From: a virus
Direction: 5' to 3' (one strand)
Length of the DNA stretch: 34,101 nucleotides
IMG/VR virus record: IMGVR_UViG_3300032893_000203
Span: 1 to 34,101 of that record
Of the stretch, positions 15,842-23,533 are shown piece after piece. Within the stretch, counting starts at the first letter, position 1, and each line of letters opens with the position of its first letter. The notes beneath the pieces are model-generated. The model saw only the letters and a program-made list of their open reading frames with translations, was not told the DNA's origin and ran no database searches. The position numbers were made by a program, and so were the translations under genes.

Positions 15842-18800
15842 CTATAGAGTAAAGTTCACGGCCTGCATCCAAATATTGCGCATATGGGTAGACTGAGATG
15901 CCACAATGTGACTGAATGCTACTGTATCATTCAGCGTAGTGGAACTGGCACTATGGGCACCCCATCCATAAATGAATTGTTGAGTAGCATTGGATGCAGC
16001 CCCGAAATCACCGCTAAATGCCGCACCGACGCCACCCGTGGGGGGATTGGCCACAAAATAGGACACAGTAATTTGTCCGCCAGAAGTTCGTACCCATTGC
16101 CCAATCCAATATTCACCCGGAGTCAAATTCATATTCATTGAGAAAGTCAGACGCCGAAGGCCATTATAACTAGAATTACTTTGCACTCCAGTAAATGAAA
16201 TACCAAAAGACCCACTACCGGTGCTCAACTGGCTTAATGTCGAGCCGTTACGAGAATAGATGCCAAAACCAAGCGAGACTGTACCAGTGATGGTACCGGT
16301 ACTGCCAACCGTCTGCGACATCGCAAAGTCAATGCGGCTGGCACTATAATAACGGTCTACTTTAACCGGAGCATAATGCGCTACTGCATTGGTGTCGTTG
16401 ACCTGGGCGCCATAGGCGATGGGTCCCAATGGTAACCATTGACTTAATGTCAGCGACTCTCCGAAGGAAACGGTAGCACTGTCGCCGCTGCTTGATTGCG
16501 ACAGACCGTCCACCCCAGTCGCTACCAACACGACCCGATTGCTGGCAAGTCCGCTGGTGCCAGCCGTGTTGCCTAGGTTGCTGATGCCAACCGAAAGAAG
16601 AGTCGGCCCGGAGATGGTGACCGTGGCAAAGCCGCCGCCGGCCGTTCCCTGGCTGAGCGTGATGTTGTTGGAGCCGACCAGGACGATCTGTGCATCATTG
16701 TCGGCCCGGGTCTGGCCGGATGTGTTGCCGCCCGTGGACACGCCGGCCTGAAACGCCGGATGGGCCGAAATAGTGACCGTGGCCGACGAGCCGTTTATCG
16801 ATTGGCTGAGCGTGATCTGGTTGCCGCCGGCCAGGATGAACTGTAGGCCGCTGCCGGTAATGACGCCGGACGTGCCGACGAAGTTGCCGAGATTGCTGAT
16901 TCCCAGCGTGTTGGTTCCGGCCGCCCCACCGCCGGCCCCACCAAAGATGCTGATAGTGCCGCCGCTGGCGTCGGTCGTCTGCGACAGGGTGATGTTATTC
17001 GAGCCGACGAAGATGAGCCGCGTGCTGGTCGCCCCGGTCGCGCCGCCCGTGTTGCCCATCGTAGATACGCCGCCGACGAACGGCGGATTTGCAATAAAGC
17101 TTTGCGTTACCGAGGCACCGTTGACCGACTGGCTGATTGTCAGGTTGCTAGTGGCGATGATGACCGCGCGCACCTGGGCGCCCGATGCCACGCCGCTGGT
17201 ACCCAGCGTGTTTCCGAGGTTGCTGGCACCGATCGACTGCGACTCCTGCGACTGGGCCGCAACGGAGACCGACAGAGTAGCCGACGATGCGTTAGTGGAC
17301 TGGCTGATGGTGACGTTAGGCCCGCCGACGACGAGCATCTGCAACTGATTGCCGGAGATCACGCCGGAGGTACCGGCCGTGTTCCCGATGTTCGACATGC
17401 CGAAAGTCTGGCTCTCGGCCGTCTGGGCAGCAGCGGAGATGGACAGGGTCGCAGAGGACGCATTGGTCGACTGGCTGACCGTGATGTTTGGCCCGCCCAC
17501 CACCAGCATGCGCAGCTGGTTGCCGGAAATCACGCCAGAGGTCCCGGCAGTGTTCCCGATGTTCGACATGCCGAAAGTCTGACTCTCGGCCGTCTGGGCC
17601 GCCGCCGAAATGGATAGGGTAGCAGAAGATGCATTGGTTGATTGGCTGACAGTGATGTTTGGTCCACCCACTACCAACATCTGCAGCTGATTGCCAGAGA
17701 TAACGCCGGATGTGCCGGCGGAATTCCCCAGGTTTGACATGCCGAAAGTCTGGCTCTCGGCTGACTGCGTAAAATTGATGCTTACCGTGGCACCACCAGC
17801 GCCAGTTGACTGCGACAATGAGATGCCGTTGGTGCCGACCAGCACCAGCTGGGTACCAGATACGCCAGTACTACCGGCCGTGTTGCCGAGGTTGGAGACA
17901 CCAGCCGAGAACGCTCCGCCGGATGGTGACGGTCCGATGATCGTTACAGCATTGCCACCGTTCTGGCTAAGCGTGATGTTGGCGCCTGCCGCCAGCGTCA
18001 AAGTACCAGAAGATATCAGGGCGCCGACGCCCGCCGTATTGCTCGAGATGGTGAGTGCGAACAAGTTCTGCGTCTGCACCGACTGCGGAGCGGCCGAAAT
18101 AGACAGCGTCGCGCTCGATGCATTAGTAGACTGCGATACCGTTATGTTAGGCCCGCCGACCACCAACATACGCAGCTGATTGCCGGAAATGACCCCCGAC
18201 GTGCCGGCGGTGTTGCCAATGTTTGACATGCCGAAAGTCTGACTTTCGGCCGTCTGCGCCGCCACGGAGACGGAGACCGTGGCTGATGATCCATTGGTCG
18301 ACTGCGACAGAGTGACGTTAGGGCCACCGGCCAGCAACATCCGCAATTGATTACCGGAAATGACACCCGACGTGCCGGCGGTATTTCCAATGTTCGATAT
18401 GCCGTAGGTGTTGGACTCGGCACTCTGGCTGGCCCCGGATATCGTGATTACGTTGCCAGCCTGAGACAGGGTGATATTGGGACCGCCGGCCAGCGTCATG
18501 GTGCCAGACGATATCAAGGCCCCGGCTCCTACCGTGTTCCCCGACATCGTAAGATCGAACAGATTTTGTGTCTGCACTGACTGGGCCGGGGCCGATATGC
18601 TGATCGTCCCTCCATTCGGACTGGTGTCTTGCGACAGGGTGACGTTTCCGACGCCGGCCAGGACCAGCTGGCTCCCCGTGATGCCGGTGTTGCCCAGCGT
18701 ATTTCCGCCGGTCGACACGCCGCCGGAGAAGGACGCCCCGCCGCCGACGCCGGCCGAAATACTGAGTGACTGCCCGTTTTGGGACAGAGTGATGTTGGGG

Positions 18801-19057
18801 CCGCCGGCCAGGAACAGGGTCCCGGTAGAGACCAGACCGGGGACGCCGGCCGTATTGCCGCCGGCCGACACTGCCAGTCCGGCTACGGTCGCCCCGCCTC
18901 CGAGGGCTGACGCCTCTATATATACGTTAGTGCCATGCTGCAGGATGACGGCAAGTTCGGTGCCGTCGAGCGGCGTCGTGGCCTTAGGAAGTACGGCGGT
19001 GGGAAACCGTTCTACGTCCAGAGGCGCAGCGGCGGACGGGGTATCTAGGATCGTCAT
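15842..19057 (-). CDS. Giant repeat-rich tail fibre (1071 aa)
   Basis: The ATG directly follows the previous stop (TAAATG). After a 60-residue head, about 15 repeats of roughly 54 residues run to about residue 865. Each has a core [IVM]SN[IL]GNTAGTSG, a short variable part, then [LV]GGPNITLSQSTN and an SSATLSIS-like strand. Such GN/LSQST beta-repeats are found in long phage side fibres. The last 200 residues (SQWLPLGPIAYGAQV... to AVNFTL) are a distinct, aromatic-containing domain and the likely receptor-binding tip. Its DNA (15842-16450) is clearly AT-richer than the repeats. No intramolecular chaperone motif was recognised. Confidence 0.85.
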   Translation of the reverse strand: MTILDTPSAAAPLDVERFPTAVLPKATTPLDGTELAVILQHGTNVYIEASALGGGATVAGLAVSAGGNTAGVPGLVSTGTLFLAGGPNITLSQNGQSLSISAGVGGGASFSGGVSTGGNTLGNTGITGSQLVLAGVGNVTLSQDTSPNGGTISISAPAQSVQTQNLFDLTMSGNTVGAGALISSGTMTLAGGPNITLSQAGNVITISGASQSAESNTYGISNIGNTAGTSGVISGNQLRMLLAGGPNVTLSQSTNGSSATVSVSVAAQTAESQTFGMSNIGNTAGTSGVISGNQLRMLVVGGPNITVSQSTNASSATLSISAAPQSVQTQNLFALTISSNTAGVGALISSGTLTLAAGANITLSQNGGNAVTIIGPSPSGGAFSAGVSNLGNTAGSTGVSGTQLVLVGTNGISLSQSTGAGGATVSINFTQSAESQTFGMSNLGNSAGTSGVISGNQLQMLVVGGPNITVSQSTNASSATLSISAAAQTAESQTFGMSNIGNTAGTSGVISGNQLRMLVVGGPNITVSQSTNASSATLSISAAAQTAESQTFGMSNIGNTAGTSGVISGNQLQMLVVGGPNVTISQSTNASSATLSVSVAAQSQESQSIGASNLGNTLGTSGVASGAQVRAVIIATSNLTISQSVNGASVTQSFIANPPFVGGVSTMGNTGGATGATSTRLIFVGSNNITLSQTTDASGGTISIFGGAGGGAAGTNTLGISNLGNFVGTSGVITGSGLQFILAGGNQITLSQSINGSSATVTISAHPAFQAGVSTGGNTSGQTRADNDAQIVLVGSNNITLSQGTAGGGFATVTISGPTLLSVGISNLGNTAGTSGLASNRVVLVATGVDGLSQSSSGDSATVSFGESLTLSQWLPLGPIAYGAQVNDTNAVAHYAPVKVDRYYSASRIDFAMSQTVGSTGTITGTVSLGFGIYSRNGSTLSQLSTGSGSFGISFTGVQSNSSYNGLRRLTFSMNMNLTPGEYWIGQWVRTSGGQITVSYFVANPPTGGVGAAFSGDFGAASNATQQFIYGWGAHSASSTTLNDTVAFSHIVASQSTHMRNIWMQAVNFTL
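16460..18877 (-). repeat. About 15 tandem ~160-bp repeats encoding the fibre shaft
   Basis: Period is about 160 bp (about 54 residues). Units near 17290-17460, 17460-17620, 17620-17760 and 18120-18250 encode almost the same protein but use different synonymous codons. Flanking units are more divergent in protein. Approximate limits were set where the GNTAGTSG core begins and ends. Confidence 0.85.
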
Positions 19058-19348
19058 TTAAACGTTCCAGTAGAAGTTCCCGTTGATCACCGATACGGTG
19101 GCCACTGGCGACTGCTGAGAAGACGGGGCCAGACTCTCGTCCGGCCGGTAGAACTGCAGCGTAATGTCTTCGGTCTCGCGCGGCGGCAGGCGCCAGGGAT
19201 CAAAGATGTCGCGGTCGGCCCAGCACACCCGGAGGCCCGGCGAATTCGGGTCCTCATACAGGTCGTCCAGAGAGAACTTCTTCTTGCAGCGGTCGCAGAT
19301 GCCGATGCCCAGCGTCGACTTGCCGGTGGTGTCGAGCCATTTACTCAT
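19058..19348 (-). CDS. Small zinc-ribbon-like phage protein (96 aa)
   Basis: Cys18 and Cys21 form a CDRC knuckle, followed by KKKFSLDDLYEDPNSPGLRV and then C42-WAD. The usual second CxxC is here CxxD, so the fourth zinc ligand would be Asp45 or is lost. The C-terminal part is polar and beta-like. Similar CxxC...CxxC small proteins occur beside neck genes in short-tailed phages; function is unknown. Its stop abuts the start of the giant fibre gene, and it follows the adaptor-like gene closely. Confidence 0.75.
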   Translation of the reverse strand: MSKWLDTTGKSTLGIGICDRCKKKFSLDDLYEDPNSPGLRVCWADRDIFDPWRLPPRETEDITLQFYRPDESLAPSSQQSPVATVSVINGNFYWNV

Positions 19349-19351
19349 GAC

Positions 19352-20431
19352 CTATGCCCTCGTATACCGTCTCAGGTTATAACTGATCTGTATCGGGCTG
19401 CGGTCGCGCTCCTCCATCATCGCAGGCATGTTAGCCTGCTGAACGTTCAGCGCAATGTTTGCCTTGGTGTCCGGGTCCACTTCTCCCGGCATTTCGTTGG
19501 CGATGGACTGGGCCAGACTCCAGGTCATGGCCTCATACCATCGTCTCGGAATTTCGATGGCCTGATTGACGTTCTGTACGTCGGCGATGTAGCGGGACCG
19601 CCACACCAGCAGGCAATTGAGAATTTCGGCACCGCTGGGCGGCGGCCACATAGTGATGATGGGCTGGTCCATCTGCCGGTTTAGCCAGTACTGCAGCGGA
19701 CGGCCCTGGCTCGTCTTGTTCGGCTGCAACAGGTACTGGTCGCGGTTCATGCGGTACATCAGAGTGTCGAGCGGATAGGACGACACCACCAGTTCCCGCA
19801 AGTTCAACGTGCCACCGCTGGTCTCCCGCACGCGGAACAACAGGGCCGAGGCCGGCGACGCCACGTCATACCACGCCCATTTCTTGTCCGGGTAGGAAGT
19901 CGCCACTTCGCCGAACGGAGGATCGATAGTCTGAACCAGCGTCCAGGTGACGCCGTCATTCGATGCCTCAAACACGAGGTTGTAGAACTGGTCGCCGTTC
20001 GGCATAAACCCAACCAGAGTTACCGGCACCGGCCCCAGCGTCTGAACCTGGATCGATCCATTGGGGGCAGTCTGCGTGCACGACGTGGACAGGTCGCCAT
20101 CGTCCGCATTAGCGGCGATACCGCCGTCCGGTGAAATATAGGAGTCGCCGACACGCGGCACCGTCCGATAGAAGGCCTTGAGCACGTCGACGGTGCCGGC
20201 CGGAAGCTGCACTTCCGCTTCGCCTTGGTAAAGGCCCAACACCAGCTTGTCCTGACACCACAGCGGCAGCTTGCTGTTGCTGATGTGATACAGGATCAGC
20301 TGCATGCACTCGCGCCCGATGCCCAGCATTTCGGACGTGACTTTTTGGGCTGGGAAGCCGGCCCGCCGAAAGGCATGGTCCAGCATCTTGGCCAGAGTAA
20401 AGGTAGTGGCGCCGACCGACTGGTCTACCAT
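19352..20431 (-). CDS. Neck/adaptor-like structural protein (359 aa)
   Basis: The ATG at 20431 overlaps the end of the preceding small gene by seven bases. An N-terminal helical part ([15 protein letters not shown]..., [12 protein letters not shown]) is followed by [15 protein letters not shown] beta-sandwich-like insertion (about residues 110-215) has [13 protein letters not shown] and [19 protein letters not shown], resembling discoidin/F5-8C-type carbohydrate-binding modules. The C-terminal helical block ([28 protein letters not shown]) is typical of phage adaptor-like proteins with IPRRW. It probably sits in the head-to-tail connector, with the insertion facing outward. Functional assignment is inferred. 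Confidence 0.7.
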   Translation of the reverse strand: MVDQSVGATTFTLAKMLDHAFRRAGFPAQKVTSEMLGIGRECMQLILYHISNSKLPLWCQDKLVLGLYQGEAEVQLPAGTVDVLKAFYRTVPRVGDSYISPDGGIAANADDGDLSTSCTQTAPNGSIQVQTLGPVPVTLVGFMPNGDQFYNLVFEASNDGVTWTLVQTIDPPFGEVATSYPDKKWAWYDVASPASALLFRVRETSGGTLNLRELVVSSYPLDTLMYRMNRDQYLLQPNKTSQGRPLQYWLNRQMDQPIITMWPPPSGAEILNCLLVWRSRYIADVQNVNQAIEIPRRWYEAMTWSLAQSIANEMPGEVDPDTKANIALNVQQANMPAMMEERDRSPIQISYNLRRYTRA

Positions 20432-20622
20432 TTCATCTTCACCAGACCGCCGCCGGCCTTCTTAGTGGCCGATCTTGCGGAGGGTCTCGAGTGCTTCGGA
20501 TGCTTTGGGTGCGCTGTATTCAGCGCTGCTGCCACTGCCTGATCCTGTGGATGCCCCGCCTTGATCATCTCGCGGATGTTCTGGCTGATCGTTGCCTGAC
20601 TTGTTCCCTTCTTGAGTGGCAT
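20425..20622 (-). CDS. Small MPLKKG-type phage protein, nested out of frame (65 aa)
   Basis: The start at 20622 has an excellent ribosome site, AAGGAGGAA seven bases upstream, located inside the 93-aa gene. The sequence [20 protein letters not shown], then [17 protein letters not shown], matches a very common family of small phage proteins (typical form: MPLKKGKS..TISANI..E...G.P..QAVAIAL). Function is unknown. 161 bases of the gene are shared with the 93-aa gene in another frame, and its end overlaps the next gene by seven bases. The C-terminal [12 protein letters not shown] is basic. Confidence 0.82.
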   Translation of the reverse strand: MPLKKGTSQATISQNIREMIKAGHPQDQAVAAALNTAHPKHPKHSRPSARSATKKAGGGLVKMKW

Positions 20623-20743
20623 CGCCCAGTTCCTCCTTCAACTTGCGGAGATAGCGCAGCGCCCGGCCGATCATGTAGCCGGCCTCGTTGTCGTGCCGTA
20701 AAGCTATGCCGACCAGTGCGTCGATGTCGTCCTGCAGACTCAT
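20462..20743 (-). CDS. Small helical protein, dual-coding with the MPLKKG gene (93 aa)
   Basis: It starts in an ATGA overlap with the preceding gene. Residues 1-40 ([20 protein letters not shown], then [20 protein letters not shown]) look like a genuine two-helix protein. From residue 41 on, where it overlaps the MPLKKG gene, it becomes low-complexity (Gly/Ser/Gln/Asp rich). That suggests this tail is constrained by the other frame. Function is unknown. Confidence 0.68.
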   Translation of the reverse strand: MSLQDDIDALVGIALRHDNEAGYMIGRALRYLRKLKEELGDATQEGNKSGNDQPEHPRDDQGGASTGSGSGSSAEYSAPKASEALETLRKIGH

Positions 20744-21987
20744 TTGATACCTACCATTGGTTTGCCATTGAAACCGCCCCGGCAGCGGCGCATCGCCCCG
20801 CCCCGGCGGAAGCCGGCGCGCTCGCCCTGGCCGCCGCCCAGGGCGCCGGTCCCGCTGCCGACGCCGCCGCTCGTCGTGGAGTCGTGACCGGACCAGTGCC
20901 CCTCCGGCCCCACTCCCGGCCCCCGCTCACTCCCAGGTGCCGTGTCGGCCGCACGCGCCGCGTCGAGAGAGGCCTGATCGGTGATACCGGCCTTACGTGC
21001 CGGGTTGGGTCCGACATATCCCGGGACGGTCTGGATGCCACCGAGAGACCCCTCCGGAAGGCCAAGGCCCCTCTCGACCCCAGTAGCCAGGGCCGCCTGG
21101 ATCGGCGCCACCCCACCGACGAGGCTGGACATGTTGCCCAGGGCCGCCGCAATGCCCCCGATGGTGGCCGGGGCCTGTCCCCGCTGATAGTTGTCGCGGA
21201 AGCGCTCGCCGGACGTGTCACCTTGGTAGGCCGACCCGCCGCCCTGGTCCTCTGGCGCCGGCCCCGGCCGAAGATTGGGGACGGCACTGACCGGACCGCC
21301 AGTATCGTAGCCGGCTCGCAGCTTACGCCCGGGCGACCCGGTCTCCACGACTTCATCGGTCGTCGGATGAACCACCTGATAGGCTTCGCTCTGTGGGTTC
21401 TTCCCGACTTTGGTCACCTTCATAGCCGGGGAATTTTTCCGCACGACGCCGCCGGCCGCCATGTTGGGGTGGGCATTCGGGTTGCGATTGTGGACGGCCA
21501 CTTCCTTGTCGGCGATCCTTTTGACCTCCGACTTGGTAACTTCGCCGCCCTTAGCCTTGCGCACGTTCTGAGCGAATACTACTTCCTTCATCAGCTTAGA
21601 GTTGCCGGTCTCCTTCGCCTTGTTCTTGGCCTTGGCCAGCTTGGCGGACGAAATCGGCTGATCCTGCGGGATGCCCAGTTTCGAATGGAGGAGGCCCTTC
21701 TTGATCTTAGGCGCGCCGCCACCCTTTAAGTTTGGAATGGCAGCCGGCTGAATGGGGGCGCCACTGCTGGCCCGGGCATCGAAAGTCGGCCCGTGGGGGG
21801 GCTTCCCCATTGGACGCGGGCTAATCTTGGGAGGAGCACCCACGGGGGCCACGTCCCGCCCGGGGGAGGACCGAGCGGGACGCGTCCTCGTGTGGCTGCG
21901 GACCTTGACCGGCCCGCTCCCCGACGAACCCGTAAAGCCAAACGATGTCGGAAAGTCGTGGCTGCCGTATTTGAGCGTCTTTCCCAT
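20740..21987 (-). CDS. Basic low-complexity structural-type protein (415 aa)
   Basis: ATG 21987 lies six bases after the previous stop; the ribosome site is weak. It is strongly basic and disordered at the N-terminus (KVRSHTRTRPARSSPGR), followed by a Lys-rich block (KAKNKAKETGNSKLMKEVVF, then AQNVRKAKGGEVTKSEVKRIADKEVAVHNRNPN). The C-terminal half is Gly/Ala-rich and ends RRGGAMRRCRGGFNGK. The KGG/RGG and RCRGG motifs also occur in the ejection-type proteins. Likely a DNA-contacting or virion-internal protein; no enzyme domain was recognised. Confidence 0.72.
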   Translation of the reverse strand: MGKTLKYGSHDFPTSFGFTGSSGSGPVKVRSHTRTRPARSSPGRDVAPVGAPPKISPRPMGKPPHGPTFDARASSGAPIQPAAIPNLKGGGAPKIKKGLLHSKLGIPQDQPISSAKLAKAKNKAKETGNSKLMKEVVFAQNVRKAKGGEVTKSEVKRIADKEVAVHNRNPNAHPNMAAGGVVRKNSPAMKVTKVGKNPQSEAYQVVHPTTDEVVETGSPGRKLRAGYDTGGPVSAVPNLRPGPAPEDQGGGSAYQGDTSGERFRDNYQRGQAPATIGGIAAALGNMSSLVGGVAPIQAALATGVERGLGLPEGSLGGIQTVPGYVGPNPARKAGITDQASLDAARAADTAPGSERGPGVGPEGHWSGHDSTTSGGVGSGTGALGGGQGERAGFRRGGAMRRCRGGFNGKPMVGIK

Positions 21988-21993
21988 GGAGAC

Positions 21994-22278
21994 TTACCCC
22001 CAGTAGATGCTGATGTCGCCCGATGCCGGCACCGTGTCGACGTAGATGCCGGTCTGAACGCGGATCGGGGCGTCTTCGAAGAATGCCTGATCGCCGACCG
22101 CCAGCGTCTCGTCAAAGATGACCTGACCGCTGGCGCCGCCGTCACGCAGCTTGTAGGCCCCGGCCCCCGCATTGCACTTGATGCGGGTGATGCGCATGGC
22201 CGTGGCCAGAGCGGCCGGAGAGGTCCCGACTTGCCCAACCACGGCATGCTGGACTTGACGAATCGTGTTGTAACTCAT
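21994..22278 (-). CDS. Small beta-rich structural-type protein (94 aa)
   Basis: Strong ribosome site (AAGGAGAGGG) five bases before ATG 22278. The sequence MSYNTIRQVQHAVVGQVG, then AMRITRIKCNAGAGAYKLRD, and VIFDETLAVGDQAFFEDAPI, is predicted to be all-beta and ends GDISIYWG. Small beta-barrel proteins of this kind in phage head/neck regions are usually virion components. The family is not recognised by name. Confidence 0.75.
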   Translation of the reverse strand: MSYNTIRQVQHAVVGQVGTSPAALATAMRITRIKCNAGAGAYKLRDGGASGQVIFDETLAVGDQAFFEDAPIRVQTGIYVDTVPASGDISIYWG

Positions 22279-22313
22279 CTAGGCCCTCTCCTTCCGAGTG
22301 TTGCGATCGATTC

Positions 22314-22880
22314 CTACTGGCTCACCGGGGCGTCGCTGCCGGAGGCCGCAGTGTCGTCACCGCTCGAGACCGGCGCCGGGTCAGGCGTCGGGGCCGGCTC
22401 CGGCGCGGGTGCCGGCAACGGATTGGCGTCGATGGCCGCCTGCACCTTGGTGCTCTCCAGGTTCGACATTTCGACGATCTTGTCGATGCCGCTCTGCTGC
22501 TCCGGCGTCAGACCGGCCGGCGGAATCTTGGTGGCCGCGTCGTGGAGTTCCTGGACGAGAGTGATCAACGAATCGACCTTGCCGGACTGGGCCGTGACCG
22601 CATCCAATGCTTCCTGTACTGTGCTCATGATGTCTCCTGCCATCTGATTGAGATTGTCGAGCCTCTGGTTGATCTGGGCCAGCGTCCGCTCGATGTTCGT
22701 TGACCCCTGAATCGGACCACCCCCGGGCGCGGGCGGCGAGCCGAGACACAAGATGACGAAGCCGTCCCTCTGCAGGATTTCCCGGCACTCCAATCCGTAC
22801 GACTTGCGCGCAAATTCGCGAATGTTCCCATGTACTTGGCACAGGGCATTATAGTCGTAGTTGTGGAGTTCCAGGATCAA
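22314..22880 (-). CDS. Paralogue D: small repeat-family domain fused to coiled coil (188 aa)
   Basis: TTG start at 22880, overlapping the previous stop as TTGA, with GGGAG upstream. Residues 8-48 (NYDYNALCQVHGNIREFARK, then GLECREILQRDGFVILCLG) align without gaps to the two genes just upstream. The rest is a coiled coil (NIERTLAQINQRLDNLNQMA..., TVQEALDAVTAQSGKVDSLI) and a Pro/Ala-rich tail. An internal in-frame ATG at 22628 has a perfect AGGAG five bases upstream, so a 104-residue C-terminal product is possible. Function unknown; likely a virion or assembly protein. Confidence 0.72.
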   Translation of the reverse strand: MILELHNYDYNALCQVHGNIREFARKSYGLECREILQRDGFVILCLGSPPAPGGGPIQGSTNIERTLAQINQRLDNLNQMAGDIMSTVQEALDAVTAQSGKVDSLITLVQELHDAATKIPPAGLTPEQQSGIDKIVEMSNLESTKVQAAIDANPLPAPAPEPAPTPDPAPVSSGDDTAASGSDAPVSQ

Positions 22881-23116
22881 TTGTCGCTCCCATCGGATGC
22901 CACTGGATCGCCCAGGTGCAGTTCGACGTGGTTGGACATCTGCTTCGCCTTGCGAACCTCACGCCCCAGGCGATCGGCCGCCCAGTTGCGGATGTTGCCG
23001 AACTGCTGGCACAGCGTGTTATACTCGGCCGTGGCCATGCGCAGGATGTCCTTGAATCGTTCGCGGCGCTCCGCCATGATGTCGGCCATCGGGAGCGATT
23101 CCTTCGGATCGTTCAT
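22877..23116 (-). CDS. Paralogue C: small repeat-family protein (79 aa)
   Basis: ATG 23116 overlaps the previous stop as ATGA behind a purine-rich GGAGGAGGAAG. Residues 32-62 carry the shared domain (YNTLCQQFGNIRNWAADRLG, then REVRKAKQMSN), ending in VELHLGDP. The N-terminal 25 residues are charged and helical. Function unknown; see the finding on the four tandem paralogues. Confidence 0.75.
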   Translation of the reverse strand: MNDPKESLPMADIMAERRERFKDILRMATAEYNTLCQQFGNIRNWAADRLGREVRKAKQMSNHVELHLGDPVASDGSDN

Positions 23117-23280
23117 TGGCTTCCTCCTCCTCCATTGATGGGTCCTACCGTCAGTTCGACCTCGTCATTAAGCTGGGCGAGAGCGATCAGACGGCGCTTC
23201 ATCACGTGCCTCAACATGGCCTCGACGCTACCATGCTCCTGGCAGCGCTGATCGAAATCTTCATTCGACATCCGGACCAC
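23113..23280 (-). CDS. Paralogue B: small repeat-family protein (about 55 aa)
   Basis: Start choice: GTG at 23280 has AGGGAAGG seven bases upstream. A TTG at 23319 (68 aa) has only GGTGAG three bases away, and ATG 23271 has its ribosome site too far off. The domain reads DFDQRCQEHGSVEAMLRHVM, then KRRLIALAQLNDEVELTVGP, aligning without gaps to paralogues C and D. It ends in a Gly-rich tail. Overlaps the next gene as ATGA. Confidence 0.72.
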   Translation of the reverse strand: MVRMSNEDFDQRCQEHGSVEAMLRHVMKRRLIALAQLNDEVELTVGPINGGGGSQ

Positions 23281-23323
23281 GTTGAAACCTTCCCTAGTGA
23301 TACCAGGATCATGTCGCAATTGC

Positions 23324-23530
23324 TCACCCGACCACTAACCCTCTCATCTGTCGCCGTTCGAAGAGAGATACCTCCGGCCCCATCAAGAGTTCATACATGT
23401 CGTCATGAACTCGGACCACCTTCTTTAGTTCTCGGCCGTGCTGTAAGGCGACAAACATGGTGAGATTGCCATATTTGGCTTCAATCTTCTCACGCATGCC
23501 CCCCGACATGTACAGCACGTCCGAGGTCAT
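23324..23530 (-). CDS. Paralogue A: small repeat-family protein (68 aa)
   Basis: ATG 23530, three bases after the preceding stop, with no clear ribosome site, so it is probably translated by coupling. Residues 13-48 (REKIEAKYGNLTMFVALQHG, then RELKKVVRVHDDMYELLMGP) match the other three small proteins with one single-residue gap. It lacks the Cys-Gln pair of the others (I16-E17-A18 here). Most divergent member; function unknown. Confidence 0.72.
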   Translation of the reverse strand: MTSDVLYMSGGMREKIEAKYGNLTMFVALQHGRELKKVVRVHDDMYELLMGPEVSLFERRQMRGLVVG

Positions 23531-23533
23531 CGA

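Noticed and set aside
16460-18877. Possible CRISPR-like array in the repeats
   Set aside because: Repeats are in-frame coding units of about 160 bp with divergent synonymous sites and no spacers of constant length.
15842-19057. A diversity-generating retroelement target in the fibre
   Set aside because: No reverse transcriptase gene or template repeat is present in the window, and the variation between repeat units is synonymous, not adenine-directed.
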